A stretch of DNA of 34,087 bases from assembly GCA_026398575.1 (NCBI GenBank), contig JAPLSP010000034.1:1-34087 (forward strand). Direction: 5' to 3'. The position numbers and the translations under genes are program-made. This document shows positions 26,233-34,058 of this stretch, in pieces. Position 1 is the first letter of the stretch; each line of letters begins with the position of its first letter. This DNA comes from Candidatus Sumerlaeota bacterium. Lineage in GTDB: Bacteria > Sumerlaeota > Sumerlaeia > JADFCT01. The notes beneath the pieces were generated by a model. It was not told the DNA's origin and ran no database searches. It saw only the letters and a program-made list of their open reading frames with translations.

Positions 26233-26376
26233 ATGATAGCTTTCATTGATTTTTTCCCGCTTGCGCCCTGGCTTCAGCCACTATACATGTATTTCTTGTG
26301 CGCTGATGGATTATGCCGTGCTGCCTGAGCGGCAGGTAAGCCACGGTCTGAATACTTGCATAATGGAAGGCCCACA

Positions 26377-26766
26377 ATGATTGGCGGAATTGATATCATT
26401 ATCCCAGTGGAAGGCTTATACGCGCGGAACGCGATTGATGTCGCACTGCGAGCCATTCGCGTTAAGTGGCGCACGGCTGTCTATGAGAATCCGGATCACG
26501 AAGGCGAATATTTCAGTATATGGAAGCTCGACATCCCTTATAGCGATGAAATATTTGTCTACAAAAGCCAGGAATATGCGCAACGCTGGGGAACGATGGG
26601 ATATGACGATTCTTTGAAGAACACAATGATTCATGTTATCGAAGAGGAAAAGACTCTGACAATGGTCGTGGATAACGCCGAGGAACAGGAAATCTCGTCC
26701 ATCCTCAAATGCATTCGCATGGGGCTAACCCGAGGCGCGGTCATACAAGGAGAGATGGCAGTATGA
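26377..26766 (+). CDS. Unknown 129-residue protein
   Basis: I do not recognise this protein. It is soluble and acidic, with mixed alpha/beta character (GIDIIIPVEGLYARNAID, then WKLDIPYSDEIFVYKSQEYAQRW and TLTMVVDNAEEQEISS). GGAAGG lies 7 bases before the ATG. A second reading frame starts in its stop codon (ATGA, 26763) but ends after 34 codons inside the opposite-strand gene. The size and composition resemble immunity or accessory proteins of mobile islands, but this is only an impression. It starts the A/T-rich island that runs to about 29 kb. Confidence 0.6.
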   Translation: MIGGIDIIIPVEGLYARNAIDVALRAIRVKWRTAVYENPDHEGEYFSIWKLDIPYSDEIFVYKSQEYAQRWGTMGYDDSLKNTMIHVIEEEKTLTMVVDNAEEQEISSILKCIRMGLTRGAVIQGEMAV

Positions 26767-26867
26767 TTTCCAAAGGAATCAGCTCGTCGGAGGATTTGCT
26801 GGCCTCACTTGGCATGGAAGGCCTTTATTGCATACAGTTACTTATTGTCGCCCATTTCTTTTTTTAG
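26763..26867 (+). pseudogene. Possible truncated downstream gene
   Basis: The ATG overlaps the preceding stop as ATGA and encodes MISKGISSSEDLLASLGMEG, then runs into the convergent coiled-coil gene and stops. It may be the start of an operon partner cut off by insertion of the opposite-strand genes. With 34 codons, this is tentative. Confidence 0.3.
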
Positions 26868-27803
26868 ATTCTTGCCTTCAAATTCAAGCTGGGTATCTCC
26901 AACTTGGACTCGAACCTTTGATGCGGTTCCTAGCAAGGCTGACGCCAGTTGATCAGCAGGATGCATAGGGCTTTCAGATGGTTTGTCATCGCTCTTGAAA
27001 AGATTCCTCGTGATACTGTCCAATAGCACTGTCGGGATTACATCTTTTAAAGCTCTCTTCCATTCAAGGGTTGTTTCAACGACCCAGCTGGCCCTATCAA
27101 CATCCAACTGAAACTGCTTAAGGTGAAATTCAGCCGCGGAATGATGCTCAAACCATTGGTTCATCCACTTTATATAAAAGATTGATATGCCGATGGTGGC
27201 AAATGCTAGCCCAAGCGGCTTGAGTGCCATGATTATTAATAGCGAAAGGTTTAGTTCCTTTGTGGCTTCGAAAGCATACAGTTTTGAGCTGTACCACACT
27301 GAGGCTCCTGCAAATGCAAGAATTAGCATTAAACACACCGCGTGTATTGGGATTCTGAGATACTGCGTGCCCTTAGTTAAGCAAAATGCTTGTTGTCTTT
27401 TTATAATCTCTTGCTGAAGCGCCTCTCTTAAGCCGCGCCGAACATGAGTGTTGTCTCGGTCATCCACTTCTCTTAGACGCTTTTCCAATTGCTCTTTGAC
27501 TTTTTCTGCTTCGGAATTTTTCTTTAGATATTCTACCACATGTTGCGCTCTGATCTTTTCAGTTTGAGCATCTAGCGAGTTCTTTTTCTCTTGGTAATCC
27601 GCTTCGATTTTCTCTCTAAACTCGCTGCCTTTTTTTATGAGTTCTTCGTTGAGTCGTTCGAGGCGCTCCAGTGTTGATATGTGCATGGCTTCGAAGCGGG
27701 CCTGCTCCTCTGTCTCACCCGCTGTAATGATACGATTGGGATCGAAAGCTTTAAGTTCCTGCATTATAAAGGCGATAACATCTATCGTATCTTCTTTGGA
27801 CAA
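26838..27803 (-). CDS. Coiled-coil protein with two membrane segments (probably the 3' part of a split gene)
   Basis: The 321-residue product has a long charged helical, likely coiled-coil stretch (about 30-140), two hydrophobic segments (about 151-171 and 186-212) and a soluble C-terminal part. The family is not recognised. The listed start is TTG at 27803 with no ribosome-binding site. The same frame is open further back to 27956 and there reads convincingly (LSIHLYRGGNTQAQHKSGVF, then FDDIVFSRAD) but has no start codon. It overlaps the upstream 114-codon frame, so both are probably one gene of about 430 codons broken by a -1-type shift, or a sequencing error. Confidence 0.6.
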   Translation of the reverse strand: MSKEDTIDVIAFIMQELKAFDPNRIITAGETEEQARFEAMHISTLERLERLNEELIKKGSEFREKIEADYQEKKNSLDAQTEKIRAQHVVEYLKKNSEAEKVKEQLEKRLREVDDRDNTHVRRGLREALQQEIIKRQQAFCLTKGTQYLRIPIHAVCLMLILAFAGASVWYSSKLYAFEATKELNLSLLIIMALKPLGLAFATIGISIFYIKWMNQWFEHHSAAEFHLKQFQLDVDRASWVVETTLEWKRALKDVIPTVLLDSITRNLFKSDDKPSESPMHPADQLASALLGTASKVRVQVGDTQLEFEGKNLKKEMGDNK

Positions 27804-28126
27804 AGTCGCATTATCAGCTCTCGAAAAAACAATATCGTCAAAGACGCCAGATTTATGCTGCGCTTGGGTATTTCCGCCGCGATAGAGATGAATCGATAAT
27901 CCTGAGATATAATAGATGTATCGTCGATTAATGTACTGTCCTTCGATAGCAAGACTTTAATAATTCCAGTCGGCGGGTCTTCAGCAAAATTGACGGTATT
28001 ATTGGCTCCAAGGCCGAATACCTTCATGTACGAATTGATGACCTTGTACTTGCGTGCAAGAGCTGTAAAGCATTCAATAAGCACTTTGTCTGCAAGACGC
28101 GGGATTTTTTGGATTTCTTCTGCCAT
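27782..28126 (-). CDS. N-terminal part of the same split gene
   Basis: The 114-residue frame begins at an ATG with AGGAG 9 bases upstream, a good start. Its first 75 or so residues (MAEEIQKIPRLADKVLIEC, NSYMKVFGLGANNT) look coding, but its end (LTILFFRELIMRLCPKKIR) does not, while the other frame becomes sensible at about 27880-27950. It therefore most likely continues into the coiled-coil membrane protein. Function is unknown. Confidence 0.55.
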   Translation of the reverse strand: MAEEIQKIPRLADKVLIECFTALARKYKVINSYMKVFGLGANNTVNFAEDPPTGIIKVLLSKDSTLIDDTSIISQDYRFISIAAEIPKRSINLASLTILFFRELIMRLCPKKIR

Positions 28127-28368
28127 TGGAGGTTACTCCTTTTAGAATTGGATTTCCTATATATCGAGGATACTTGAAATATCCAGCTCTCTAGAATCGC
28201 ATATGACCATCTCAATTATTTTGAGTGCATTCAATCTAAATCCATCGGCCAAAACGCAAATTCTTCTGCTTTCCTTGTCGCCCAACAATTGATACAAAGT
28301 TTTTGTAATTAAATCTCCATTCGAAATTAAGCCCATTCCCGAACGCAGCGAATTTGCTGCTGGTGCGG

Positions 28369-28965
28369 TCAGGTACTACGGCTTCTGCTATGCCTTTTTT
28401 TGAATGCTTCAAATTTATCCCGAAATGTGAAGACGTACTCAATAAGTGCGTTCGTGAACTCAAGGAGGTCGCGTGCATCTTCGCTGGTGAAAGAGACCTT
28501 TACTTCGTGGGCGGCTTCATTGCCGGATATTCGCAGGGTGTCAGCCCACTCGAATAACCGGCTTTCTATTACGCCGCGATCTTTGAGCTCTTTAAGCTGG
28601 GATACCAGCGGTTGCTTGGATGCGCCATGTTCAGCACAAATACCTTCGAGGGTCTTCCTGCACATTATAACTGCAGCAGTATAAGCGCGCGCGCGGAAAC
28701 AAGCATCGGCCTCTGAATATGCGGCCAAGATCGGCTTTGGGAGATTAGAGTTTATGCGTGCGATTTGTGGATAGAGCACCTCAGGTTCGGAAAGCTCATC
28801 TTCACCGTATTCTTCTTGGCGAACGAGGAATGGCTCCCTGCAGCTCGGGCAATTCAGAAAACCGATTCGTTCTGGAGGGCCCTCCGTAATATCACCGAAA
28901 TTTTCATAGTATTTCTGTGGCTCAGCGTGCACCAAGGCAGCGCAATTCTTGCAGTAAAGGATCAT
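28369..28965 (-). CDS. DUF4145 (HEPN-like) protein with zinc ribbon
   Basis: The 198-residue protein starts with a zinc-ribbon-like pair, C5/C8 (CKNC) and C39/C42 (CPSC). The DUF4145 helical domain follows (about 78-190): YTAAVIMCRKTLEGIC, LKELKDRGVIESRLFEWA, LRISGNEAAHE and LLEFTNALIEYVF. DUF4145 is related to HEPN folds and often accompanies restriction or other defence genes. R145 and H153 lie in the conserved LR..GN.AAH motif. ATG 28965 has GGGAG upstream. Separated from the coiled-coil gene by about 240 bases, it belongs to the same A/T-rich island. Confidence 0.8.
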   Translation of the reverse strand: MILYCKNCAALVHAEPQKYYENFGDITEGPPERIGFLNCPSCREPFLVRQEEYGEDELSEPEVLYPQIARINSNLPKPILAAYSEADACFRARAYTAAVIMCRKTLEGICAEHGASKQPLVSQLKELKDRGVIESRLFEWADTLRISGNEAAHEVKVSFTSEDARDLLEFTNALIEYVFTFRDKFEAFKKRHSRSRST

Positions 28966-29156
28966 GATGGCGCTCCCGCAATACCAGATCAAAAAGGCTG
29001 ACCCTAATGAAATGAGATCCAGCATTCGACTGATTTAGCGCAACGAGTACGACACGCTTCAATTCACCAAGGGCGATGGAAACGCTTATCTGGCCCGCAA
29101 GTCAAGTTTTTTCCATGTTTATGTTTCTGAATCTAGCGCTCACTTGATCTGACAAC

Positions 29157-29330
29157 TTATATGGCAGACTTTAAATTCAGCGTGCCTGTCAATGTCCGGC
29201 CGAGCGCCATAGAATGAGTTCCAGTGGCTTGATGCTGAGATACCTGGCCGTTACGCATCGAGACCGGCGCTTGGCTGGAGTCGGTCAGTTGGAGAGCGCT
29301 GCGGTGGATTTCGAGTTTTAGCTCGTTCAC
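29157..29330 (-). CDS. Possible small ORF overlapping the GH115-like gene end
   Basis: A GTG start overlaps the glycosidase stop (GTGA) and opens a 57-codon frame beginning MNELKLEIHRSALQLTD. There is no known family. It may be a remnant. A 37-codon stretch on the other strand, at 29042-29152, reads EYDTLQFTKGDGNAYLARKS and also looks like the tail of a lost gene. Confidence 0.25.
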   Translation of the reverse strand: MNELKLEIHRSALQLTDSSQAPVSMRNGQVSQHQATGTHSMALGRTLTGTLNLKSAI

Positions 29331-31267
29331 TTTTTATGAAGATCGCGGGTTTCCTGAAGCCACCGGGGGAGGTTCATCTTTTTGTCGCCGCGATACCAGT
29401 TCTCCCATTTGCCCTGCTCGGCGCGCTTGCGGATATCGATGACTTCGGCCAGGGCGGCTTCGGCCTTGGCGAGATGGGAGCGGTCCTGGCCGGATTGCAG
29501 GAGTTCGGCGAGGTATTGGTAGAGACCGCGCAAAATCTTTGCCTGGGTCAGGAGGTTGACATCGTAGAACTCGCGCTCGGCGGCGGATAGTTTATCGGCG
29601 GGATAGTTGCGGATGACTTCATCGAGTTTGGCGACTGAGGCGTTCAACGAGCTGATCATCGCGGCGGGATTGCGCACGCCGCCAGTGGCGGCTGCGGGCG
29701 CCTCGCCTTTTTTGCCGGCGGCGAGCGCCTTGCGGATGTCTGTGGTGAGGTGATGCAGGCAGCCATCCTGCATGATGCGATCCTTGGCTAGTTCCATAAA
29801 GCTGCCGAAGAAGGCGCGGTAGCTTGGCTGCAGGACCGGCGGAGCGAATTTTTCCATGAAGCGCTCCGGCGTCCAATCGCGATACGAAACGAAAAGCGAC
29901 GTGGCGGCCTGCACGCCCAGCACGTGTTCGCGGATGTTGCAGACGTTGATGATGGCGTAGGCGGTGTCGCCCTTGGCCACGATTTCGTCGAAGACGCGCT
30001 TGAGCTTTTCCGGGCGCGTCCCCTGGACCAGGTGCGGGCCGGTGGACCAGAAGCCGATATGATAATAGACGCCGTAGCCGCGTCCGGGCTGGCGTGTCGC
30101 TTGATGAAAATCATCCTGCATCGTTTGAGACTGTCCGGCGTCGGCGAAGACAATGATGACGCCTTCCGGGAATTTCAGCGATCCCTCGCTCATCAGCGTG
30201 GAACCCTCCATCCAAAGCGTGGAGGTTGCCAGGGGCTTGGGGCGCGGGTCCACGGCGCGGACGATCTGCCATTGATCGCTGATGGCGCGTGTGATGAAGG
30301 CGCCGGCCTCAGCCCTGGTGACGCCTTTGTCGCGCGCCCAGACCGGCTCGTCGCCGCGTCCGCGAAGCCCGAGTTGCCAGACGACGTGATCGCCGGCGAG
30401 TTGCCGCCATTTTTCGGCGAAGGCGCGCCATGTCTCTCGGACTTTGTCCGGATCGGTCCCGTAGGACATCTGGATTTTCTGCCCGCGCTTCTGCCAGAAA
30501 TTTTCGAATCCGAAGTAGCTCACGCCGAGCGGCTCGATGTGGTGTTGCGTCACATACAGGCCCCGTTCCGCCGCGTGCTTGATCAGCGCCGCTTCGGGCG
30601 GATTCATCACATCCACGAATGACGCCGGGATGATCAGGTTACCGCCGGCGCGGAGCAGCGCTTCGAATATGCGATCGGCGACTTCGGGGGCGATGACCTG
30701 CCCATAATAGGGGTACTGGATGAACCGCTGCCCGCCGCCATCTTTCCATTCGGTTAGCAGGTCTTCGTCATTGACGAACCAGCCTCGGAAGCGAAAGGTG
30801 GACGGCGTGGACTGAGTGGACTGGGTGGACTGAGTGGACTGAGGCAGCAGTTCGATGGCGGATTTTTGGGTGGGGTAGATGTCTTTCCAAAAATAGAACG
30901 GATCAACGCCAAGGAATCTTTGCGAAAACTGATAGATGCCATAAATCGCGCCGAGCTCGTCCGAGCCGGAAATGACGATACGACCGTCGTTGATTTGGAT
31001 GCGCCATGCCTCCGGTCCCGGGAGCGAAGGATCAATGCGTACCATGATGTCCCCGGTTTCGCCTTCGCCGATCTCCGCCTTTCCGCCCAAGATTTGTCGC
31101 AAATCTCTGGCCAGGTCGTTTAGCGCGAGCCGAACGCCGGAATCGCTGGATGCCGCGCACAAGGAGACGGGGGCCTTCATGCGGCCCTGTTGGATGCCGG
31201 CCTGCGCCGGGCGCGTAAGGGTGAGTCCGATAAAAAGCGCAGTCAGAGCATACAAGAAAAATTTCAT
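29327..31267 (-). CDS. Secreted GH115-like glycoside hydrolase
   Basis: The 646-residue protein has a Sec signal peptide cut after AQA (23). It carries the GH115 (xylan alpha-1,2-glucuronidase-like) pattern: GAIYGIYQFSQRFLGVDPF (106-124) for the N-terminal domain, then FRFRGWFVNDEDLLTEW (158-174) and LRAGGNLIIPASF starting the barrel. WQLGLRGRGDEPVW (297-310) and the FADAGQSQTMQDDF region follow, with a helical C-terminal domain. It probably removes uronic acid side chains from plant or algal polysaccharide. It is shorter than the roughly 800-1000 residues usual for GH115. A QST-repeat linker (about 143-157) comes from a 9-base array. The start lacks a clear ribosome-binding site. Confidence 0.82.
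   Translation of the reverse strand: MKFFLYALTALFIGLTLTRPAQAGIQQGRMKAPVSLCAASSDSGVRLALNDLARDLRQILGGKAEIGEGETGDIMVRIDPSLPGPEAWRIQINDGRIVISGSDELGAIYGIYQFSQRFLGVDPFYFWKDIYPTQKSAIELLPQSTQSTQSTQSTPSTFRFRGWFVNDEDLLTEWKDGGGQRFIQYPYYGQVIAPEVADRIFEALLRAGGNLIIPASFVDVMNPPEAALIKHAAERGLYVTQHHIEPLGVSYFGFENFWQKRGQKIQMSYGTDPDKVRETWRAFAEKWRQLAGDHVVWQLGLRGRGDEPVWARDKGVTRAEAGAFITRAISDQWQIVRAVDPRPKPLATSTLWMEGSTLMSEGSLKFPEGVIIVFADAGQSQTMQDDFHQATRQPGRGYGVYYHIGFWSTGPHLVQGTRPEKLKRVFDEIVAKGDTAYAIINVCNIREHVLGVQAATSLFVSYRDWTPERFMEKFAPPVLQPSYRAFFGSFMELAKDRIMQDGCLHHLTTDIRKALAAGKKGEAPAAATGGVRNPAAMISSLNASVAKLDEVIRNYPADKLSAAEREFYDVNLLTQAKILRGLYQYLAELLQSGQDRSHLAKAEAALAEVIDIRKRAEQGKWENWYRGDKKMNLPRWLQETRDLHKK
30807..30842. repeat. 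Nonanucleotide tandem array, GTGGACTGA type
   Basis: Four 9-base units lie within the GH115-like gene and encode QSTQSTQST on the minus strand, as an inter-domain linker. The frame is preserved. Confidence 0.75.
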
Positions 31268-31306
31268 TGAATTAGATGCTTTCGTGTAGGATTGTCTTGA
31301 ATGACC

Positions 31307-31555
31307 TTATCTGATAGAAACTGCATGAGGCAGTTCCTCGTAGGGGATAATTTGCTCTTCAGTCAGCAATGCGGCATATTGCAGGCACTCAGTGATGTCC
31401 CCTTCCTCCAAGTCCGGGTAGTTGCGGAGAATCTCTTGAGTGGACATTCCATTTGCAATGAGGTTGACGACAAGGCCAACTGCAATTCGCATTCCGCGAA
31501 CGCATGGCCGGCCTTGCATGATGGTTGGCTCTATGGTGATTCGTTCCAGTTTCAT
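31307..31555 (-). CDS. DUF433-family antitoxin-like protein, orphan
   Basis: The 82-residue protein has the DUF433 pattern: ITIEPTIMQGRPCVRGMRI (5-23), VGLVVNLIANGMSTQEILRN (helix-turn-helix-like), YPDLEEGDITECLQYAA. DUF433 proteins usually pair with a DUF5615/PIN-like toxin immediately downstream. Only about 40 bases separate this stop from the GH115-like start, so no toxin is present. AAGGG lies about 11 bases before the ATG at 31555. Longer upstream reading crosses a palindrome and is rejected. Confidence 0.8.
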   Translation of the reverse strand: MKLERITIEPTIMQGRPCVRGMRIAVGLVVNLIANGMSTQEILRNYPDLEEGDITECLQYAALLTEEQIIPYEELPHAVSIR

Positions 31556-31743
31556 AGCTTTGATCCCTTGCGATTCACAATCCGGAAAAATACTCGCCAT
31601 GCATTGGCAGGAAGGCAACGCCAAAAGAACCTGGATGTCCCGGGAAGGGTCAGGCTTTGTGATCAAGCAGATTCTAGGCCGCCGTGTAATGCGGCTGGCT
31701 TTCGGGCGCATTTCAGCTAAGCTCCCTGGGCGTGCCGAAAAAG

Positions 31744-31846
31744 GTCTGACAAAATAATGTGCGACAAAATAATGGCGCAGAGCCATTCCCGCCTGATCCA
31801 ACGGCAACGCGTTTTCATTGTTTTGTCAGACATTATTTTGTCAGGA
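31744..31846. repeat. TCTGACAAAATAATG inverted repeat
   Basis: The left arm (31744-31774) holds two tandem copies of GACAAAATAATG and the right arm (31816-31846) their inverse. It is the main content of the 440-base gap between the DUF433 and kinase genes; nothing else is seen there. Confidence 0.75.
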
Positions 31847-31998
31847 CAGGCGCCGCGTCATCCCGGAAGCTGCCGTGGAATGCGCCCCTCGCTTTCCCCC
31901 TCGGCGTCTTTTGGATTGATTCGGCGAGGATACCACTGCGAAACTGTGGGGGTGTGTTTGTGCGCGTCGCGCGTTGGCGCGCATTGGGAAGTTCGCCC

Positions 31999-32589
31999 AT
32001 GAATCCTGAAAAAAATCATGTCATCGGCGTCACGGGGTATTTTGCGAGCGGGAAGGATACGGCCGCCGAATACATTGTCTCGCGCAAGGGCTTCGAGCAT
32101 TTGTCGCTCTCGGACATGATCCGCCAGAGGCTGCGCGAGGAGGGGATGGAAATCAATATCCCCAACCTGACGGCGATGGGGAATAAGATTCGCGAGGAGC
32201 GTGGGCCGGGGGCGCTGGCGGAGATGGCGCTGTCTGCGATGAAGCCGGAATGCAATTATGTGGTCACTTCGATCCGCCATCCGGCCGAAGTGGCCGCGCT
32301 GCGTCGCGGGGGAAGGTTCGCATTGGTTTTCGTGGATGCTCCCATCGAAATTCGTTATCAGCGCAGCGTGGCGCGCGGGCGGGCGGGCGATTGTGCGTCC
32401 TTCGAGGAATTCAAGGCTGCCGAGCAGGCGCAGATGACGAGCAAGGACAGCAACGCGCAGCGGTTGGCCGAATGCCGCGATCTGGCCGACCGGATCATCG
32501 TCAACGACTCAACGGTGGAATCGCTCTACGCGCGGCTGGATGAGATTATTAGCGAATCGCTGAAACCGCAGTATGCCGTTGCCGTATGA
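31999..32589 (+). CDS. P-loop nucleotide kinase (dephospho-CoA kinase / UPF0200 / dNMP-kinase-like)
   Basis: The 196-residue cytoplasmic kinase has a Walker A of the GKDT type, VTGYFASGKDT (11-21). There aspartate follows the lysine, as in deoxynucleotide monophosphate kinases and related COG0237-like proteins. LSLSDMIRQRLREEG, NKIREERGPGALAEMAL and a DAP(I)EIRYQR lid-like part follow. The phosphate acceptor cannot be told: dephospho-CoA, dNMP and others are possible. GGGAAG precedes the ATG at 31999; the frame is open from 31759 but crosses the palindrome. Confidence 0.75.
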   Translation: MNPEKNHVIGVTGYFASGKDTAAEYIVSRKGFEHLSLSDMIRQRLREEGMEINIPNLTAMGNKIREERGPGALAEMALSAMKPECNYVVTSIRHPAEVAALRRGGRFALVFVDAPIEIRYQRSVARGRAGDCASFEEFKAAEQAQMTSKDSNAQRLAECRDLADRIIVNDSTVESLYARLDEIISESLKPQYAVAV

Positions 32590-32600
32590 TGATGAGATTA

Positions 32601-32690
32601 CCACAGAGACACCGAGGCACAGAGAACTTCACAAAGAGCATTTTCAATGCATTTCTTGATATTTTTCTCTATGCCTCGGTGTCTCTGTGG
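32601..32690. repeat. CCACAGAGACACCGAGG inverted repeat
   Basis: Two 25-bp arms (32601-32625 and 32666-32690) match with one mismatch around a 40-base A/T-rich loop. It lies 11 bases after the kinase stop and could act as a transcriptional barrier, though no T-run follows. Confidence 0.85.
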
Positions 32691-32762
32691 CGCCTTTGTA
32701 AAAGTGGCTAAAGGATTACAAGTCATAAACTGAATTATAGACAAGGAGATCGTCGGATCATT

Positions 32763-34058
32763 ATGAAAGTCGCTTATGGAATCTACGGGCTCATTTTATT
32801 CATTGCCTGCGCGAGCGCATACGCATTGCCATCCACAACGCAGTCTCTCGCCCCGGAAGAGTCGGCGGTGCGCGTCTTTGACATGAGGACGGTAAAGACG
32901 TCCGCAGCGCTCGCCCATGAGGCAGAGGCCGCTTCGACGCGTTCGCTTTCAACCCCCAAGACAAAGCCGCCGTCCATCCCTGTCGTTTCCGGCGAAAGAC
33001 GCACGACGCCGACGGCGCCCGCCATCTCGCGCGCGACGCCGAAGACGCCGTCCAGGGCGCTTCCAGCGGTTGCGAACGAGCCGGCGGTTCCGCCGATGCC
33101 CGCCGACATCAACGCAAAGATCCTCGGCAACAAATTGCGGCTGGATCGGATTTTCTTTTCGCCGCTGCTGGTGGACGATGAAGTTGACGGCCACTATCGC
33201 GCAGCCGTGCGCGCATTCCAGGAAGCCAACGGCATCGAGGCCGATGGCAACGTCGGTCCCGTCACGAGCGCCACGCTGGGTTCGTACGGGCCGCTGCTGC
33301 AATACGCCGTTCTCGAGAAGCAGAGTTTCGATGAACTATGCAAACTGCCCGAAGACTACCTGGGCAAATCGCTGGTTCCGCGGCTGGGATATGAAACAAT
33401 CCTGGAGCTGGAGGCGGAAAAATATCATACGTCGCAGTCCTTCCTGCGCCGCCTGAATCCGGAGATCAACTGGGATACCGTCGAAGCGGGAACGACCGTC
33501 ACCGTTCCGCTCATCCGCCGCCGCCGCCCCAATTTTTACGTCGCGAAGGTGGAGATCAACATCGCCCAAAAATGCGTGCGCGTTTGGGATGAAAATGGCA
33601 AGTTGCGCGCGTTTTTCAATTGCTCGATCGGGACGGACAAGAAGGTCTATGGCGGGATGTTGCTGGCGATCGCCAATACCGCCGAATGGCCCACCTATAC
33701 GCTGCGCCCCGAGCTGTTCCATCTGGAAAAAGAAATTCGCAATAAGCTGCTCCTGCCGTCGGGGCCGAACAATCCGGTCGGGCGCGCGTGGATTGGATTG
33801 AACCGCGCCGGATATGGCATTCATGGAACGCCGGACCCGGATAAAATCGGTCTGACGGAATCGCATGGCTGCATCCGCCTGTCCAACTGGGATGCGCTGA
33901 GTTTTTCCTATATGGCGCGCGTTGGGGCTGGGGTTATCTTTACCGGAGCGCCGGGCGGCGATGGCGCCGGCCCCTCAGACGGTTCGCCAACATCGGGCGC
34001 CATCCCGGCGACTTCTGCGCCCAAAGCGCCTCCTGCGTCATCTGCGGTTGCTCCATAA
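32763..34058 (+). CDS. L,D-transpeptidase (YkuD) with peptidoglycan-binding domain
   Basis: The 431-residue secreted enzyme has a signal peptide (to about 21) and a Pro/Thr/Ala-rich linker. A peptidoglycan-binding-1-like domain (about 117-175, AVRAFQEANGIEADGNVGP) and a LysM-like stretch (about 210-250) come next. The YkuD catalytic domain (about 258-395) has H354 in GIHGTPDP and the SHGCIRL motif with catalytic C370. It cross-links peptidoglycan by 3-3 bonds or attaches proteins in the periplasm. The C-terminal tail is Pro/Ala-rich. AAGGAG lies about 15 bases before the ATG, a long spacing. The remaining 29 bases of the window hold nothing identifiable. Confidence 0.93.
   Translation: MKVAYGIYGLILFIACASAYALPSTTQSLAPEESAVRVFDMRTVKTSAALAHEAEAASTRSLSTPKTKPPSIPVVSGERRTTPTAPAISRATPKTPSRALPAVANEPAVPPMPADINAKILGNKLRLDRIFFSPLLVDDEVDGHYRAAVRAFQEANGIEADGNVGPVTSATLGSYGPLLQYAVLEKQSFDELCKLPEDYLGKSLVPRLGYETILELEAEKYHTSQSFLRRLNPEINWDTVEAGTTVTVPLIRRRRPNFYVAKVEINIAQKCVRVWDENGKLRAFFNCSIGTDKKVYGGMLLAIANTAEWPTYTLRPELFHLEKEIRNKLLLPSGPNNPVGRAWIGLNRAGYGIHGTPDPDKIGLTESHGCIRLSNWDALSFSYMARVGAGVIFTGAPGGDGAGPSDGSPTSGAIPATSAPKAPPASSAVAP

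Noticed and set aside
31759..31998. 80-residue extension of the kinase
   Set aside because: It runs through a palindromic repeat; Walker A is close to the ATG at 31999.
32601..32690. Intrinsic terminator of the kinase gene
   Set aside because: The stem is strong but the loop is 40 bases and no T-run follows; kept as a repeat.
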